Shown here: piece after piece, positions 26,661 to 36,227 of the stretch
Layout of the letters: every line of letters begins with the position of its first letter
How positions within the stretch are numbered: the first letter of the stretch is position 1
Assembly (NCBI GenBank): GCA_020446815.1
Contig: JAGRDY010000027.1
Span: 1 to 64,000, forward strand
Reading direction: 5' to 3'
Origin: Paracoccaceae bacterium
GTDB lineage: Bacteria > Pseudomonadota > Alphaproteobacteria > Rhodobacterales > Rhodobacteraceae
Length of the DNA stretch: 64,000 bases
The notes under the pieces: generated by a model
The model's database searches: none
Seen by the model: only the letters and a program-made list of their open reading frames with translations
Told to the model about the DNA's origin: nothing
Position numbers and translations under genes: made by a program

Positions 26661-28172
26661 TCAGCCCGCCTTGACGGCCAGCCTGTATCCGACCGCCTCG
26701 GCCACATGTGGTTTGCACACGCGCGGCTCGCCCGCCAGATCGGCAATGGTGCGCGCCACCCGCAACACCCGGTGATAGCCGCGTGCCGACAGACCGAAGC
26801 GTTCGGCAACCTGACCGAGCAGCGCCCGGCCGTCGCTGTCGGGGGTGGCGATTTCCTCCAGCAGGTGACCTTCGGCATCGGCATTCACGCGGGTTTGCGG
26901 GTGGTTTTCGAAGCGGGCCGATTGTGCCGCGCGGGCACGGATGACCCGTTCGGCGACGGTGGCGCTGCTGTCGCCGCCGCTTGGCAGATCGAGATCGGTA
27001 TAGGCCACCGGCGGGACATCGACGCGCAGGTCGATCCGGTCCATCAGCGGCCCCGATATCCGCCCCAGATAATCCTCGCCGCATTGCGGGGCGCGCGCGC
27101 AGGCCCGCGCCGGATCGCACAGATAGCCGCATTTGCAAGGGTTGGCGGCGGCGATCAGCAGGAATTTGCACGGGTATCTGACATGGGCATTGGCGCGGGC
27201 CACGACGACTTCGCCGGTTTCGATCGGCTGGCGCAGGGTTTCGAGGACCGTGCGGGGGAATTCCGGGAATTCGTCGAGAAAAAGCACACCGTTATGGGCA
27301 AGGCTGATTTCGCCGGGCCTGGCCCCGCGCCCGCCACCGACGATGGCGGCGATCGAGGCGGTGTGATGCGGTTCGCGAAACGGGCGGGCGCGGCTGATCC
27401 CGCCTTCGTCGAGAAGGCCCGAAAGCGAATGGATCATCGAGGTTTCCAGCGCCTCGGTCGGTGTCAGCGGCGGCAAGATGCCGGGGATCCGCGCGGCCAG
27501 CATGGATTTGCCCGATCCCGGCGTGCCGACCATCAACAGGTGATGGCGCCCGGCGGCGGCGATTTCCAGCGCGCGCTTGGCGCGTTCCTGGCCTTTCACG
27601 TCGCGCAGATCGCGCCCCGCCGGATCGGCGCGGACCTCGCCGGGGCTGGAAGGGTCGATCGGGGCCTGCCCGGTAAAATGGCGCAGGGCATCGGCCAGGC
27701 TGGCCGCCGCGATCACCGGCGTGGCCCCGACCCAGGCGGCCTCGGGGCCGCAGGCCCTGGGGCACAAAAGCTGTTTGTCCTCGCCCGCCGCGGCCATGGC
27801 GGCGGGCAGCGCGCCGATCACCGCGACGAGCCGTCCGTCGAGCGAAAGTTCGCCCAGGGCCACCGTGGCCTCGACATCCTCGGGCGGCAGGATGCCGATG
27901 GCCGCCAGGAGCGCGAGCGCGATGGGCAGGTCGAAATGCGACCCTTCCTTGGGCAGGTCGGCGGGCGACAGGTTGACGGTGATGCGCTTGGAAGGAAGGG
28001 CGATCGACATCGCGGTCAGCGCCGCGCGCACCCGGTCGCGCGCCTCCGATACCGCCTTGTCGGGCAGCCCGACGATGGCAAAGGCCGGCAGCCCCGCGGC
28101 CACGGCGCATTGTACCTCGACAATTCGCGCCTCGACCCCTTCGAAGGCCACCGTATAGGTGCGCGCCACCAT
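26661..28172 (-). CDS. comM: YifB/ComM-family Mg-chelatase-like AAA+ ATPase
   Basis: This 503-residue protein has the N-terminal ChlI-like domain, a Walker A motif GTPGSGKS, Walker B LFLDEF and the C-terminal Mg-chelatase lid domain. The cysteine cluster PCKCGYLCDPARAC between them is typical of ComM. ComM homologs are hexameric helicases that aid branch migration of incoming DNA in transformation; outside competent species the role is less certain. The ATG at 28172 has GGAGG at a six-base distance, preferred over the GTG three bases upstream. Confidence 0.92.
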   Translation of the reverse strand: MVARTYTVAFEGVEARIVEVQCAVAAGLPAFAIVGLPDKAVSEARDRVRAALTAMSIALPSKRITVNLSPADLPKEGSHFDLPIALALLAAIGILPPEDVEATVALGELSLDGRLVAVIGALPAAMAAAGEDKQLLCPRACGPEAAWVGATPVIAAASLADALRHFTGQAPIDPSSPGEVRADPAGRDLRDVKGQERAKRALEIAAAGRHHLLMVGTPGSGKSMLAARIPGILPPLTPTEALETSMIHSLSGLLDEGGISRARPFREPHHTASIAAIVGGGRGARPGEISLAHNGVLFLDEFPEFPRTVLETLRQPIETGEVVVARANAHVRYPCKFLLIAAANPCKCGYLCDPARACARAPQCGEDYLGRISGPLMDRIDLRVDVPPVAYTDLDLPSGGDSSATVAERVIRARAAQSARFENHPQTRVNADAEGHLLEEIATPDSDGRALLGQVAERFGLSARGYHRVLRVARTIADLAGEPRVCKPHVAEAVGYRLAVKAG

Positions 28173-28439
28173 CACTGCCCTCCGTCCCCGACGGGTTAAC
28201 GGCTAGCAAGAAAGGTGTTTAGGATTGGTTAACGAAGCCGATCCGGCGCGACAGGGCGATGGGCTTGTCCGAAGCGCCGAGATGAGCGCCGCCGGCACAG
28301 CAACAAAGGCTCTGGCTGCCCGGACGGGTGTGCTTGGCGTTCGCCGGCGGCGGCCGTCACCGGCGGTGATTGTGACAGCTGGCGCTTGTCTTCGGGCCGG
28401 GCGATGCCTAATCCTTGGGGTGAAGGGCAGGAGGCCGTC

Positions 28440-29672
28440 ATGCTGACCGGTAAACGCATATTGTTGATCATCAGCGGTGGAATCGCCGCCTACAAGGCGC
28501 TGGATCTGATCCGCCGGCTGCGCGAACGCGGCGCCGGCGTCACGCCGGTGCTGACGCGGGCAGGCGAGGCATTCGTCACCCCCCTGTCGGTGGCGGCGAT
28601 TGCCGGTGAAAAGTGCTATCGCGCGCTTTTCGATCTGACCGACGAAGCCGAGATGGGGCATATCGAATTGAGCCGCGCCGCCGATCTTGTGGTCGTGGCC
28701 CCGGCCAGCGCCGATCTGATTGCCAGGATGGCCGCAGGCCAAGCCGATGACCTGGCCTCGACCCTGCTTCTGGCGACCGACAAGAAGGTGCTGGTGGCGC
28801 CGTCGATGAATGTACGGATGTGGCTGCATCCCGCCACCCAGCGCAATATCGCCGTATTGCGGGGCGATGATGTGCGTTTTGTCGGCCCCGATGAAGGCGA
28901 TATGGCTTGCGGCGAATACGGGCCGGGACGGATGGCCGAACCGCTGGAGATCGTTGCCGCGATCGAGGCGATGACGGGCGAGGGGCCGTTGAAGGGGCGG
29001 CATGTGCTGATCACCTCCGGGCCTACCCAAGAGCCGATCGATCCGGTGCGCTATATCGCCAACCGGTCTTCGGGGGCGCAGGGAGCGGCGCTGGCGCGGG
29101 CGCTGCGCGATCTGGGGGCGCGGGTCACATTCGTCACCGGCCCGGCGCGCGAACCCAGCCCCGGCGGGGTCGATGTGGTGCCGGTCGTCACCGCCCGCGA
29201 CATGCTGGCCGCGGTTCAGGCGGCGTTGCCTGCCGATGCGGCCATTTTCGCCGCTGCGGTGGCCGATTGGCATGTGACCAATGTCAGCGGCTCGAAAATG
29301 AAAAAAGATGGCTCGGGGCGGCCGCCGGCGCTGGAATTCGCGGAAAACCCGGATATCCTGGCCCATGTGGCGGGCCTGAAAAAGGATCGCCCGGCGCTGG
29401 TCGTGGGCTTTGCGGCCGAAACCGACGATGTGGAGGCCCATGCAGCCGCCAAGCTGGTGCGCAAGGGCTGTGACTGGATCGTCGCCAATGATGTCAGCCC
29501 CGCCACGGGAATCATGGGCGGCGGCGAAAATGCCGTGACGCTGATTTCGGCCGCGGGCGCCGAGAACTGGCCGCGCCTGCCCAAGGATGAGGTGGCGCGG
29601 CGGCTGGCGGCGCGTGTTGCGGCGGCGTTGCGGAAACCGGCGGACGCGGGCGCCCCAGGCGGAGATGCTTGA
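28440..29672 (+). CDS. coaBC: Bifunctional phosphopantothenoylcysteine decarboxylase/synthetase
   Basis: This 410-residue protein performs two steps of coenzyme A synthesis. The CoaC half (1-180) is a flavin-dependent decarboxylase with GHIELSRAAD, APASADLIARM, PSMNVRMW and the ACGEYGPGRM motif with the active cysteine. The CoaB half starts near LKGRHVLITSGPTQEPID and has the SGSKMKKDGSG lysine motif for CTP/substrate binding. GCAGGAGG precedes the ATG at 28440; an upstream in-frame start is not supported. dut follows after six bases. Confidence 0.96.
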   Translation: MLTGKRILLIISGGIAAYKALDLIRRLRERGAGVTPVLTRAGEAFVTPLSVAAIAGEKCYRALFDLTDEAEMGHIELSRAADLVVVAPASADLIARMAAGQADDLASTLLLATDKKVLVAPSMNVRMWLHPATQRNIAVLRGDDVRFVGPDEGDMACGEYGPGRMAEPLEIVAAIEAMTGEGPLKGRHVLITSGPTQEPIDPVRYIANRSSGAQGAALARALRDLGARVTFVTGPAREPSPGGVDVVPVVTARDMLAAVQAALPADAAIFAAAVADWHVTNVSGSKMKKDGSGRPPALEFAENPDILAHVAGLKKDRPALVVGFAAETDDVEAHAAAKLVRKGCDWIVANDVSPATGIMGGGENAVTLISAAGAENWPRLPKDEVARRLAARVAAALRKPADAGAPGGDA

Positions 29673-29678
29673 GACAAG

Positions 29679-30158
29679 ATGAAAGCCGATGCTTCCCCGG
29701 TGATCAACGTCCTGCGCGAGGCGTGGGCGGACCGCGCCGTGCCCTTGCCGAGTTACGAGTCGGCCGGCGCCGCGGGCGCCGATATCCGCGCCAGCCTGCC
29801 GGCGGATCAGCGTCGCGATGGTTTCCGGCTGGAGCCGATGCAGCGCGCCATCGTGCCGACGGGGTTGCGGGTGGCGGTGCCGCAAGGCTACGAAGTGCAG
29901 ATACGGCCAAGGTCGGGGCTGGCGCTGAAACACGGCATTTCGCTGCCTAACACCCCCGGCACCATCGACAGCGATTATCGCGGGCCACTGGGGGTATTGC
30001 TGATCAATTTCGGGTCGAAACCCTATGTGATTGCCCATGGTGAACGGATTGCCCAGATGGTGGTGGCGCCCGTCGCACGGGCCGGTTTCGCCGAAGTGGC
30101 CGCGCTCGATTCCACCGGGCGCGGGTCGGGCGGCTTCGGGTCGACAGGGCGCGGATGA
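29679..30158 (+). CDS. dut: dUTP diphosphatase
   Basis: This 159-residue trimeric dUTPase hydrolyses dUTP to dUMP. All five motifs are visible: [18 protein letters not shown], the [14 protein letters not shown] uracil-recognition hairpin, GERIAQMVV and the C-terminal P-loop-like [12 protein letters not shown]. It is six bases after coaBC, a common neighbour pair, and its stop overlaps the start of the next gene (ATGATG at 30155). Confidence 0.97.
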   Translation: MKADASPVINVLREAWADRAVPLPSYESAGAAGADIRASLPADQRRDGFRLEPMQRAIVPTGLRVAVPQGYEVQIRPRSGLALKHGISLPNTPGTIDSDYRGPLGVLLINFGSKPYVIAHGERIAQMVVAPVARAGFAEVAALDSTGRGSGGFGSTGRG

Positions 30159-31192
30159 TGGTGCTGGTCCTTGTCGTGGTGCTGGTGGGGCTGGGGCTGT
30201 TGCTGCGCCTGCCGGGGCGGGCCATCGCGGTGATGCTGGGCATTCTGTGGGCCGGTATCGTTATCGCCCATCTGGTATTGCCCGCGGGGCATCCGTTGCC
30301 GGTAGCCATCGGCGGCGACTGGCGCAGTTGGCTGGTGCTCGGATTCGGTGCGTTGGCGGTATTGTCCTACCAGGCGGCGTTGCGGTTTCTACAGGTGCGG
30401 GCCAGGGGTTCCGCCAGCGGCGCGCCACCGGCAAAGGATACGTTTTCCGAAGTGGAGCTTGACCGTTATGCCCGCCATATCGTGCTGCGCGAGATCGGCG
30501 GCACAGGGCAGAGAAAGCTGAAAGCCGCCAGGGTTCTGGTGGTGGGGGCGGGTGGGCTCGGCTCGCCCGTGTTGCTGTATCTGGCGGCGGCGGGGGTTGG
30601 CACGATCGGGGTGATCGACGATGATGTCGTCTCAAACGCCAATCTTCAGCGGCAGGTGATCCACAAGGATGCCGATATCGGCAAACCCAAGGTGTTTTCC
30701 GCCGAGGCGGCGATCAGGGCGCTCAATCCATTTGTCACCGTGCAGCCCCACAACCGCCGCCTGGGCGAAGCCGATGCCGCGGCGCTTTTTGCCGGTTACG
30801 ACCTGGTCCTCGATGGCTCTGACAATTTCGCCACCCGCTATCTGGTCAATGCCGCCGCCGTGGCGTCGGGCAAGCCGCTGATTTCGGCGGCCATCACCCA
30901 GTGGGAAGGGCAGATTTCGCTTTACGATCCGAAGGCGGGGGCGCCTTGTTATGCCTGCGTGTTTCCTCATCCGCCCGAAAGCGGCCTGGCCCCTTCCTGC
31001 GCCGAGGCGGGGGTGATGGGGGCCTTGCCGGGGGTGATGGGGGCGATGATGGCCGGTGAGGCGATCAAGGAGATAACCGGCGCAGGGCTGGGCTTGCGCG
31101 GGCGGATGCTGCTTTACGATGCACTTTACGGCGAAAACCGGGTTGTCACGCTGCGCCGGCGCGCCGATTGCGAAGTGTGCGGGGCGCATTGA
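30155..31192 (+). CDS. ThiF/MoeB-family E1-like adenylyltransferase with membrane anchor
   Basis: A 345-residue protein: residues 1-80 hold about three hydrophobic helices, and residues 95-345 form a ThiF/MoeB/HesA domain with ERYARH-type [13 protein letters not shown], the nucleotide motif GAGGLGSP (131-138), CYAC and a final CEVC zinc pair, and the [10 protein letters not shown] segment with the likely catalytic cysteine. Such enzymes adenylate the C terminus of ubiquitin-like sulfur carriers (MoaD, ThiS). No carrier gene is nearby, so the partner is unknown. The anchor is unusual for canonical MoeB but known in alphaproteobacterial annotations. The start overlaps the dut stop. Confidence 0.88.
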   Translation: MMVLVLVVVLVGLGLLLRLPGRAIAVMLGILWAGIVIAHLVLPAGHPLPVAIGGDWRSWLVLGFGALAVLSYQAALRFLQVRARGSASGAPPAKDTFSEVELDRYARHIVLREIGGTGQRKLKAARVLVVGAGGLGSPVLLYLAAAGVGTIGVIDDDVVSNANLQRQVIHKDADIGKPKVFSAEAAIRALNPFVTVQPHNRRLGEADAAALFAGYDLVLDGSDNFATRYLVNAAAVASGKPLISAAITQWEGQISLYDPKAGAPCYACVFPHPPESGLAPSCAEAGVMGALPGVMGAMMAGEAIKEITGAGLGLRGRMLLYDALYGENRVVTLRRRADCEVCGAH

Positions 31193-31259
31193 GGCCGCTG
31201 GACAGCCCCCGCCGCGCACCGTAACCTGCCGCGGAACACCAGTGACAGGAGCTGCCCCG

Positions 31260-32042
31260 ATGAAACTGATCTCTGCCGTGATGGGCCTTGCCGCCCTTTT
31301 GGCCACGCCCGCGCTTGCCGAAGTGCCCGACCTTGGCGGGCGCGAGGTGGTCGTGACCACCGAAAACGCCTATCCGCCGCTGCAATTCATCGACGGTTCG
31401 GGCAATGCCGTCGGCTGGGAATACGATGCCATGGCCGATATCGCCAAACGCCTGAACATCAAGGTCAGGTATGAAAACACCAGCTGGGATGCGATGATTC
31501 CGGCGGTGTCGGAAGGCCAGTTCGACATCGGCATGACCGGCATCACAATCCGCGACGACCGCAAGGAGCAGGTGGATTTTTCCGACCCCTACATGCGCTC
31601 GGAAATGGTCATGCTGGTCAGGGGCGATGAGGAACGGTTCGACGATGCCGCGTCATTTGCCGACAACCCCGATCTTCTGATGGCCGCCCAACCCGGCACC
31701 ACGCCTTTCTATGTCGGGGTCTATGAGGTGCTCGACGGCGATGAGGCCAATCCGCGCATCAAGCTGTTCGAGACATTCGGCGCCACGGTCGCGGCGTTGA
31801 AGTCCGGCGATGTCGATCTGGTTCTGACCGACGGGACGGCAGGCAACGGCTATGTCGCGGCCTCGGATGGAGGGCTGAAGATCGTTGGCTCGCCGCTGGG
31901 CACCGAGGATTTCGGCTTCATCTTCCCCAAGGGCTCGGATCTGGTGGCACCGGTCAACGCGGCAATCGCCGAGATGAAGGCCGATGGCACGATCGACGCG
32001 CTTAACAAGAAATGGTTCCTCGACTACAAATTCGGCGAGTGA
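31260..32042 (+). CDS. Amino-acid ABC transporter substrate-binding protein
   Basis: This 260-residue periplasmic protein has a signal peptide (cleavage near ALAEV) and the SBP_bac_3 fold ([20 protein letters not shown] and [20 protein letters not shown] segments). It binds polar amino acids or related compounds for an importer; specificity is unclear. AGGAG lies eight bases before the ATG. A strong hairpin follows the stop, then the permease gene; no ATPase gene is adjacent. Confidence 0.92.
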   Translation: MKLISAVMGLAALLATPALAEVPDLGGREVVVTTENAYPPLQFIDGSGNAVGWEYDAMADIAKRLNIKVRYENTSWDAMIPAVSEGQFDIGMTGITIRDDRKEQVDFSDPYMRSEMVMLVRGDEERFDDAASFADNPDLLMAAQPGTTPFYVGVYEVLDGDEANPRIKLFETFGATVAALKSGDVDLVLTDGTAGNGYVAASDGGLKIVGSPLGTEDFGFIFPKGSDLVAPVNAAIAEMKADGTIDALNKKWFLDYKFGE

Positions 32043-32051
32043 TGGCCTGAC

Positions 32052-32076
32052 CTTGCGGGGGCGCACCCCCCGCAAG
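32052..32076 (+). other. Intercistronic hairpin between binding protein and permease genes
   Basis: CTTGCGGGGG and CCCCCGCAAG form a perfect 10-bp stem with a short loop and no T tract after it. Such hairpins between a binding-protein gene and its permease gene commonly block 3' decay and raise the binding protein level. The hairpin also occupies the region where the permease ribosome site should be. Confidence 0.7.
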
Positions 32077-32086
32077 TCCGACCCCG

Positions 32087-32884
32087 ATGCTGGCGCCACC
32101 GCAAAAAGAACAGGAATTTCCCTACTGGCTCGTCTTCCTGATCGGGCTGGGCGGCTGGCTTTTCTATCAGGTCTGGGCCAGTGACCTTTATGCAAAAGTG
32201 ATGGCCACGGTGTCGCGCGGAGTAGGCGTCACCTTGTTCGTCACGCTGGTGGGCTTCGCGATGGCATCGGCGCTGGGTTTGTTGCTGGCCGTGGCATCGC
32301 TGTCGCGCTTTGTCGCCATCCGCCAGACGGCGCGTCTCTATATCGAGATCATCCGCGGGATTCCGATCATCGTCTTGTTGCTTTATGTGGCTTTTGCCGG
32401 GGCACCCGCGGTGATCGCGGGCTGGAACTGGCTGACCGGGCCGCTGGGGGCCGATCCGTTGCGTACGCGCGATTTTTCGCTGCTTTGGCGGGCGGTCATC
32501 GCGCTGACCATCGCCTATTCGGCCTTTATCGCCGAGGTGTTCCGCGCCGGGCTTCAGGCGGTCGATGCCGGGCAGATCGAGGCCGCCAAGGCGCTGGGCC
32601 TGAAACCCTGGGCGCGGTTCCGCCATGTGATCTTTCCGCAGGCGTTCCGGATGATCCTGCCGCCCCTGGGCAACGATTTCGTGGCCATGGTCAAGGACAG
32701 CTCGCTGGTTTCGGTGCTTGGTGTGGCGGATGTGACCCAGCTTGGCAAGGTGACGGCGGCGGGAAATTTTCGCTATTTCGAGACCTACAACATCGTTGCG
32801 CTGATCTATCTGACCATGACCATCAGCCTTTCGCTGGCGCTCAGGCGTCTGGAAAGGAAACTGCGGGCGCGCAAGGGTTTGTGA
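32087..32884 (+). CDS. Amino-acid ABC transporter permease
   Basis: This 265-residue inner-membrane protein has about five to six helices and the HisM/GlnP-type BPD_transp_1 signature: EIIRGIPIIVLLLY, YSAFIAEVFRAGLQAV and the EAA loop EAAKALGLKPWARFRHVIFPQA. It translocates the ligand delivered by the upstream binding protein. There is no clear Shine-Dalgarno sequence; initiation may depend on the local hairpin. No nucleotide-binding subunit is encoded nearby, so the ATPase must come from elsewhere. Confidence 0.92.
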   Translation: MLAPPQKEQEFPYWLVFLIGLGGWLFYQVWASDLYAKVMATVSRGVGVTLFVTLVGFAMASALGLLLAVASLSRFVAIRQTARLYIEIIRGIPIIVLLLYVAFAGAPAVIAGWNWLTGPLGADPLRTRDFSLLWRAVIALTIAYSAFIAEVFRAGLQAVDAGQIEAAKALGLKPWARFRHVIFPQAFRMILPPLGNDFVAMVKDSSLVSVLGVADVTQLGKVTAAGNFRYFETYNIVALIYLTMTISLSLALRRLERKLRARKGL

Positions 32885-32986
32885 GCCGCTCGCGCGGGCC
32901 GTGGCGGTATGCCCTGGGCAGCATGTTTTTGCAAGTGGAAGTCGGCCCCGAACCGCGATAGGTTGCCGCTTCGAAGGAGAATTTTC

Positions 32987-35005
32987 ATGACAAATCCGCT
33001 GTTGAGCGACTGGCGCTCTGAATTCGCGCTGCCGCCTTTCGATGCGATCGAGGATGACGCTTTCGCCCCGGCCTTTGATGTGGCTTTGGCCGAGGCGCGG
33101 GCCAATATCGCGCGGATCGGCGGGCAAGGCGCGGCCCCGAGCTTTGCCAATACCATTGCTGCGCTGGAACTGGCTGAACAGAGGCTTGACCGGGTGATGG
33201 GGGTGTTTCACAACCTTGCCGCTGCCGACAGCACGCCGGCGCGCGAAGCCCTGCAACGCGAACTTGCGCCGAAACTGGCGGCGTTTTCGTCGGAAGTGAC
33301 AATGAACAAAGCACTTTTCGAACGTATCGAAACCCTGTGGCAGAGCCGTGAAACCCTCGATCTGGATGCCGAAGAGGACCGGGTACTGACGCTTTACCGG
33401 CGCATGTTCATCCGCGCGGGGGCGGCGCTTGACGGGGCGGCGCGCGACCGGATGGCGGCGATCCGGGAACGCCTGGCGGTGCTCTCGACCGCGTTCAGCC
33501 AGAACCTTCTGGCCGATGAGCGGGGCTGGACGATGCCGCTGGCGGATGCGGATCTGGAGGGTCTGCCGGATTTCGTCATCGCCAGCGCGCGTGCCGCCGC
33601 CGAGGAGCGCGGGCAGGAAGGCCATGTGCTGACACTGTCGCGGGCGCTTGTCGTGCCGTTCCTGCAATTCTCGCCGCGGCGCGATCTGCGTGAGGCGGCC
33701 TATGCGGCCTGGGTGGCGCGCGGGGCCAATGGCGGGGCTACCGACAACCGGGCGATCGCCGCCGAAATCCTTGCCCTGCGGCAAGAGCGCGCGCAACTGC
33801 TCGGCTATGCCAGCTTTGCCGATTACAAGCTGGAGCCGGAAATGGCCAAGACACCGGCGGCGGTGCGCGATCTGTTGATGCGGGTCTGGGCCCCGGCGCG
33901 GCAAAAGGCCGTTCAGGATGCCGACGTGTTGACCGCGATGATGCATGAAGACGGCATCAATGGCGATCTGGAGGCCTGGGACTGGCGCTATTATTCCGAA
34001 AAGCGGCGACTTGCGGAACATGATCTGGATGAAGGGGTGATCAAGCCCTATCTGACGCTTGAGGCAATGATCGGCGCGGCCTTTGACTGTGCCACGCGGC
34101 TTTTCGGGCTTGAGTTCCGGCCGCTTTCGGTGCCGCTTTACCATCCGGACGCGCAGGCCTGGGAAGTCACGCGAAAGGGGGTGCATGTAGCAGTCTTCAT
34201 CGGCGATTACTTTGCCCGTGCGTCAAAGCGTTCGGGGGCCTGGTGTTCGTCATTCCGAAGCCAGCGCAAACTGGGCGGCGCGGTGCGGCCCATCGCCGTC
34301 AATGTCTGCAACTTCGCCAAACCGGCCGCGGGGCAGGCCGCGCTTCTGTCCTGGGATGATGCGCGCACGCTGTTTCACGAATTCGGCCATGCGCTGCATG
34401 TGATGTTGTCGGACGTGACCTTCGGCATGATTTCCGGAACCGCGGTGGCGCGCGATTTCGTCGAATTGCCGAGCCAGCTGTTCGAACATTGGCTGGAAGT
34501 GCCGCAGGTGCTTGACCGTCATGCCCGTCACGCCATCACCAGTGATCCGATGCCTGCCGATCTGCGTGACCGTCTGCTGGCGGCGCGAACTTATGATCAG
34601 GGGTTCGCCACGGTCGAATATATCGCATCGGCCCTGGTCGACCTGGCCTTTCACGAAGGCCCCGCACCCGCCGACCCGATGGCGGCGCAGGCCGGGGTGC
34701 TGGCCGATCTCGACATGCCGCACGCCATTCGGATGCGTCACGCGACACCGCATTTCGCGCATGTCTTTTCGGGCGACGGTTATTCATCGGGATACTACAG
34801 CTACATGTGGTCCGAAGTGATGGATGCCGATGCGTTCGAAGCCTTTGAGGAAGCAGGCGATCCGTTCGACCCTGCCACGGCGCAAAAGCTGGAACGTCAC
34901 ATTCTGTCGGCTGGCGGCAGTCAGGAACCAGATGCGCTTTACCTGGCCTTTCGCGGAAAGATGCCGGGAGTGGAGCCGCTGTTGAAGGGGCGCGGGCTGT
35001 TGTGA
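32987..35005 (+). CDS. M3-family oligopeptidase (thimet/Dcp-like)
   Basis: This 672-residue cytoplasmic zinc peptidase has the HEFGH motif at residues 464-468 and the downstream helix with the third ligand (EYIASALVDLAFHE region), plus the substrate-binding GYSSGYYSYMWSEV segment near the C terminus. It cleaves short peptides; Dcp removes C-terminal dipeptides and OpdA/PrlC-type enzymes act as endopeptidases, which this sequence cannot distinguish. GAAGGAG lies before the ATG at 32987. It follows the ABC permease by about 100 bp and is probably independent. Confidence 0.94.
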   Translation: MTNPLLSDWRSEFALPPFDAIEDDAFAPAFDVALAEARANIARIGGQGAAPSFANTIAALELAEQRLDRVMGVFHNLAAADSTPAREALQRELAPKLAAFSSEVTMNKALFERIETLWQSRETLDLDAEEDRVLTLYRRMFIRAGAALDGAARDRMAAIRERLAVLSTAFSQNLLADERGWTMPLADADLEGLPDFVIASARAAAEERGQEGHVLTLSRALVVPFLQFSPRRDLREAAYAAWVARGANGGATDNRAIAAEILALRQERAQLLGYASFADYKLEPEMAKTPAAVRDLLMRVWAPARQKAVQDADVLTAMMHEDGINGDLEAWDWRYYSEKRRLAEHDLDEGVIKPYLTLEAMIGAAFDCATRLFGLEFRPLSVPLYHPDAQAWEVTRKGVHVAVFIGDYFARASKRSGAWCSSFRSQRKLGGAVRPIAVNVCNFAKPAAGQAALLSWDDARTLFHEFGHALHVMLSDVTFGMISGTAVARDFVELPSQLFEHWLEVPQVLDRHARHAITSDPMPADLRDRLLAARTYDQGFATVEYIASALVDLAFHEGPAPADPMAAQAGVLADLDMPHAIRMRHATPHFAHVFSGDGYSSGYYSYMWSEVMDADAFEAFEEAGDPFDPATAQKLERHILSAGGSQEPDALYLAFRGKMPGVEPLLKGRGLL

Positions 35006-35425
35006 CGGGCGGCGGGCGTGAGACGGCCCTGAATCGGGCACCGGGTTCAATCGTTTCAACAATCGGCCATTGTCCACCGTTTGGCGGCGACAGGCGTCAT
35101 TTGCGCATTGAAAACGCGTCGATCTTTGAAACAAACCGATTTCATCGGGGAATACGGTTGTTTTGTGTCATGGGTGATTTGAGGTGAAAATTGCAGTTTT
35201 TTGCCGACAGAAGGTAAACAGTGAACGCATTATCAGGAAATCATGCGAAAACTCGATACAATACCGCATGGTTTCTTGTAATATTTCCTCGGATGGTGGC
35301 TGTTGAGCGATCACCGTTCGGCTTGAACCTTGCATTCGGTATCGGTAACGTCTTGATGATGAGCCGAGGGGAAATTTGTCCGGCTGTCAAAGAGTTGTAA
35401 AGAGTTGTTGGGGGAAATTGCCAAA
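35006..35425. other. AT-richer intergenic region upstream of the VPLPA-CTERM gene
   Basis: About 420 bases with lower GC than the neighbours. It contains a tandem 10-mer, AAAGAGTTGT, at 35389-35398 and 35399-35408 just before the next gene, and several T-rich stretches that could be promoter elements. No gene was found. A regulated promoter for the surface protein is the likeliest content. Confidence 0.5.
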
Positions 35426-36112
35426 ATGAAATTGTCTGAGATTGCAGGAGCTGCTGCGTTCGCTTTTGTGCTGGCGGCGATGCCCGCCGCCGCGACAACG
35501 GTGAATGTCACGACGCAGGGGACAAATGTCTTTCGCGACATGAACGGCCAGAATGCCTGGTTTCAATCGGTCGGCTACACCGTCAACGGCACGGCGCGCC
35601 ATGTCAGCGCCGGGGCTTTTCGTTTCGTGGGGACCATGCCCAATGGCAGTTCGCGCAATTTCGTGGCCTTCTGCCTTGAACCGCTGGAATGGTTGAGCCT
35701 GCGGACCTATACGGACGGCACCAGCCTGTCGGCGACGGTCGTGGGCCAACTCGGAACCTTGCTGAGCAATGCCTTTGGCATGGTCAACAACAGCGCCTCG
35801 GCGGCGGCCTTCCAGATTGCCGCATGGGAAATCGTTTCCGAAAATGTGGGAAACTACGATCTCGGGTCGGGGGTATTCCAGCTTACCTCGGTGCATTCAT
35901 CGACCAGAACACTGGCGCAGGGATGGCTTGACGCAATTTCCAGCGGACAGTGGACACCGTCAAGCCGGGTGCGGATCCTGACTGCGCCGGGCACACAGGA
36001 TCTGTTGACCGACATGGCGCCGGTTCCGGTTCCGGCGGCGGGGATGATGTTGCTGGGCGGTCTGGCCGGTCTGGCCGGGCTTCGCCGCCGCCGCAAGGCG
36101 CGCCTGGCCTGA
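35426..36112 (+). CDS. VPLPA-CTERM-type sorted surface protein
   Basis: A 228-residue secreted protein with a signal peptide (residues 1-23) and a C-terminal sorting signal at about 200-228: VPVPAAG, a hydrophobic helix and a basic RRRRKA tail. This tripartite tail resembles the VPLPA-CTERM signal recognised by exosortases in Rhodobacterales. The body (TVNVTTQGTNVFRD, NFVAFCLEPLEWLSL, AAFQIAAWEIV) resembles small extracellular proteins of the PEP-CTERM world. The ATG at 35426 is used; an upstream TTG would add seven residues before the signal peptide. It is expected at the cell surface or in exopolysaccharide. No exosortase gene is in the window. Confidence 0.85.
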   Translation: MKLSEIAGAAAFAFVLAAMPAAATTVNVTTQGTNVFRDMNGQNAWFQSVGYTVNGTARHVSAGAFRFVGTMPNGSSRNFVAFCLEPLEWLSLRTYTDGTSLSATVVGQLGTLLSNAFGMVNNSASAAAFQIAAWEIVSENVGNYDLGSGVFQLTSVHSSTRTLAQGWLDAISSGQWTPSSRVRILTAPGTQDLLTDMAPVPVPAAGMMLLGGLAGLAGLRRRRKARLA

Positions 36113-36140
36113 TCGCCGCCGGGTTTTCGCGCCAAACACA

Positions 36141-36169
36141 GGGCCATCCGATTTTCGGCCGGCCCTTTT
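36141..36169 (+). terminator. Probable terminator after the VPLPA-CTERM gene
   Basis: GGGCC and GGCCC arms with an inner CGG/CCG element are followed by TTTT, 29 bases after the stop. Confidence 0.45.
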
Positions 36170-36227
36170 GTGTCATACCTGATTGCGGGGTCTTTTCTTC
36201 CCGGGCTGGCCGTGGCATCGTCGGTTC

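Noticed and set aside
25264..27171. 635-codon minus-strand frame opposite gshB
   Set aside because: Covers gshB and the end of comM in the wrong frame; no family motifs.
32024..34186. 720-codon minus-strand frame
   Set aside because: Lies opposite the ABC permease and M3 peptidase, both with clear motifs.
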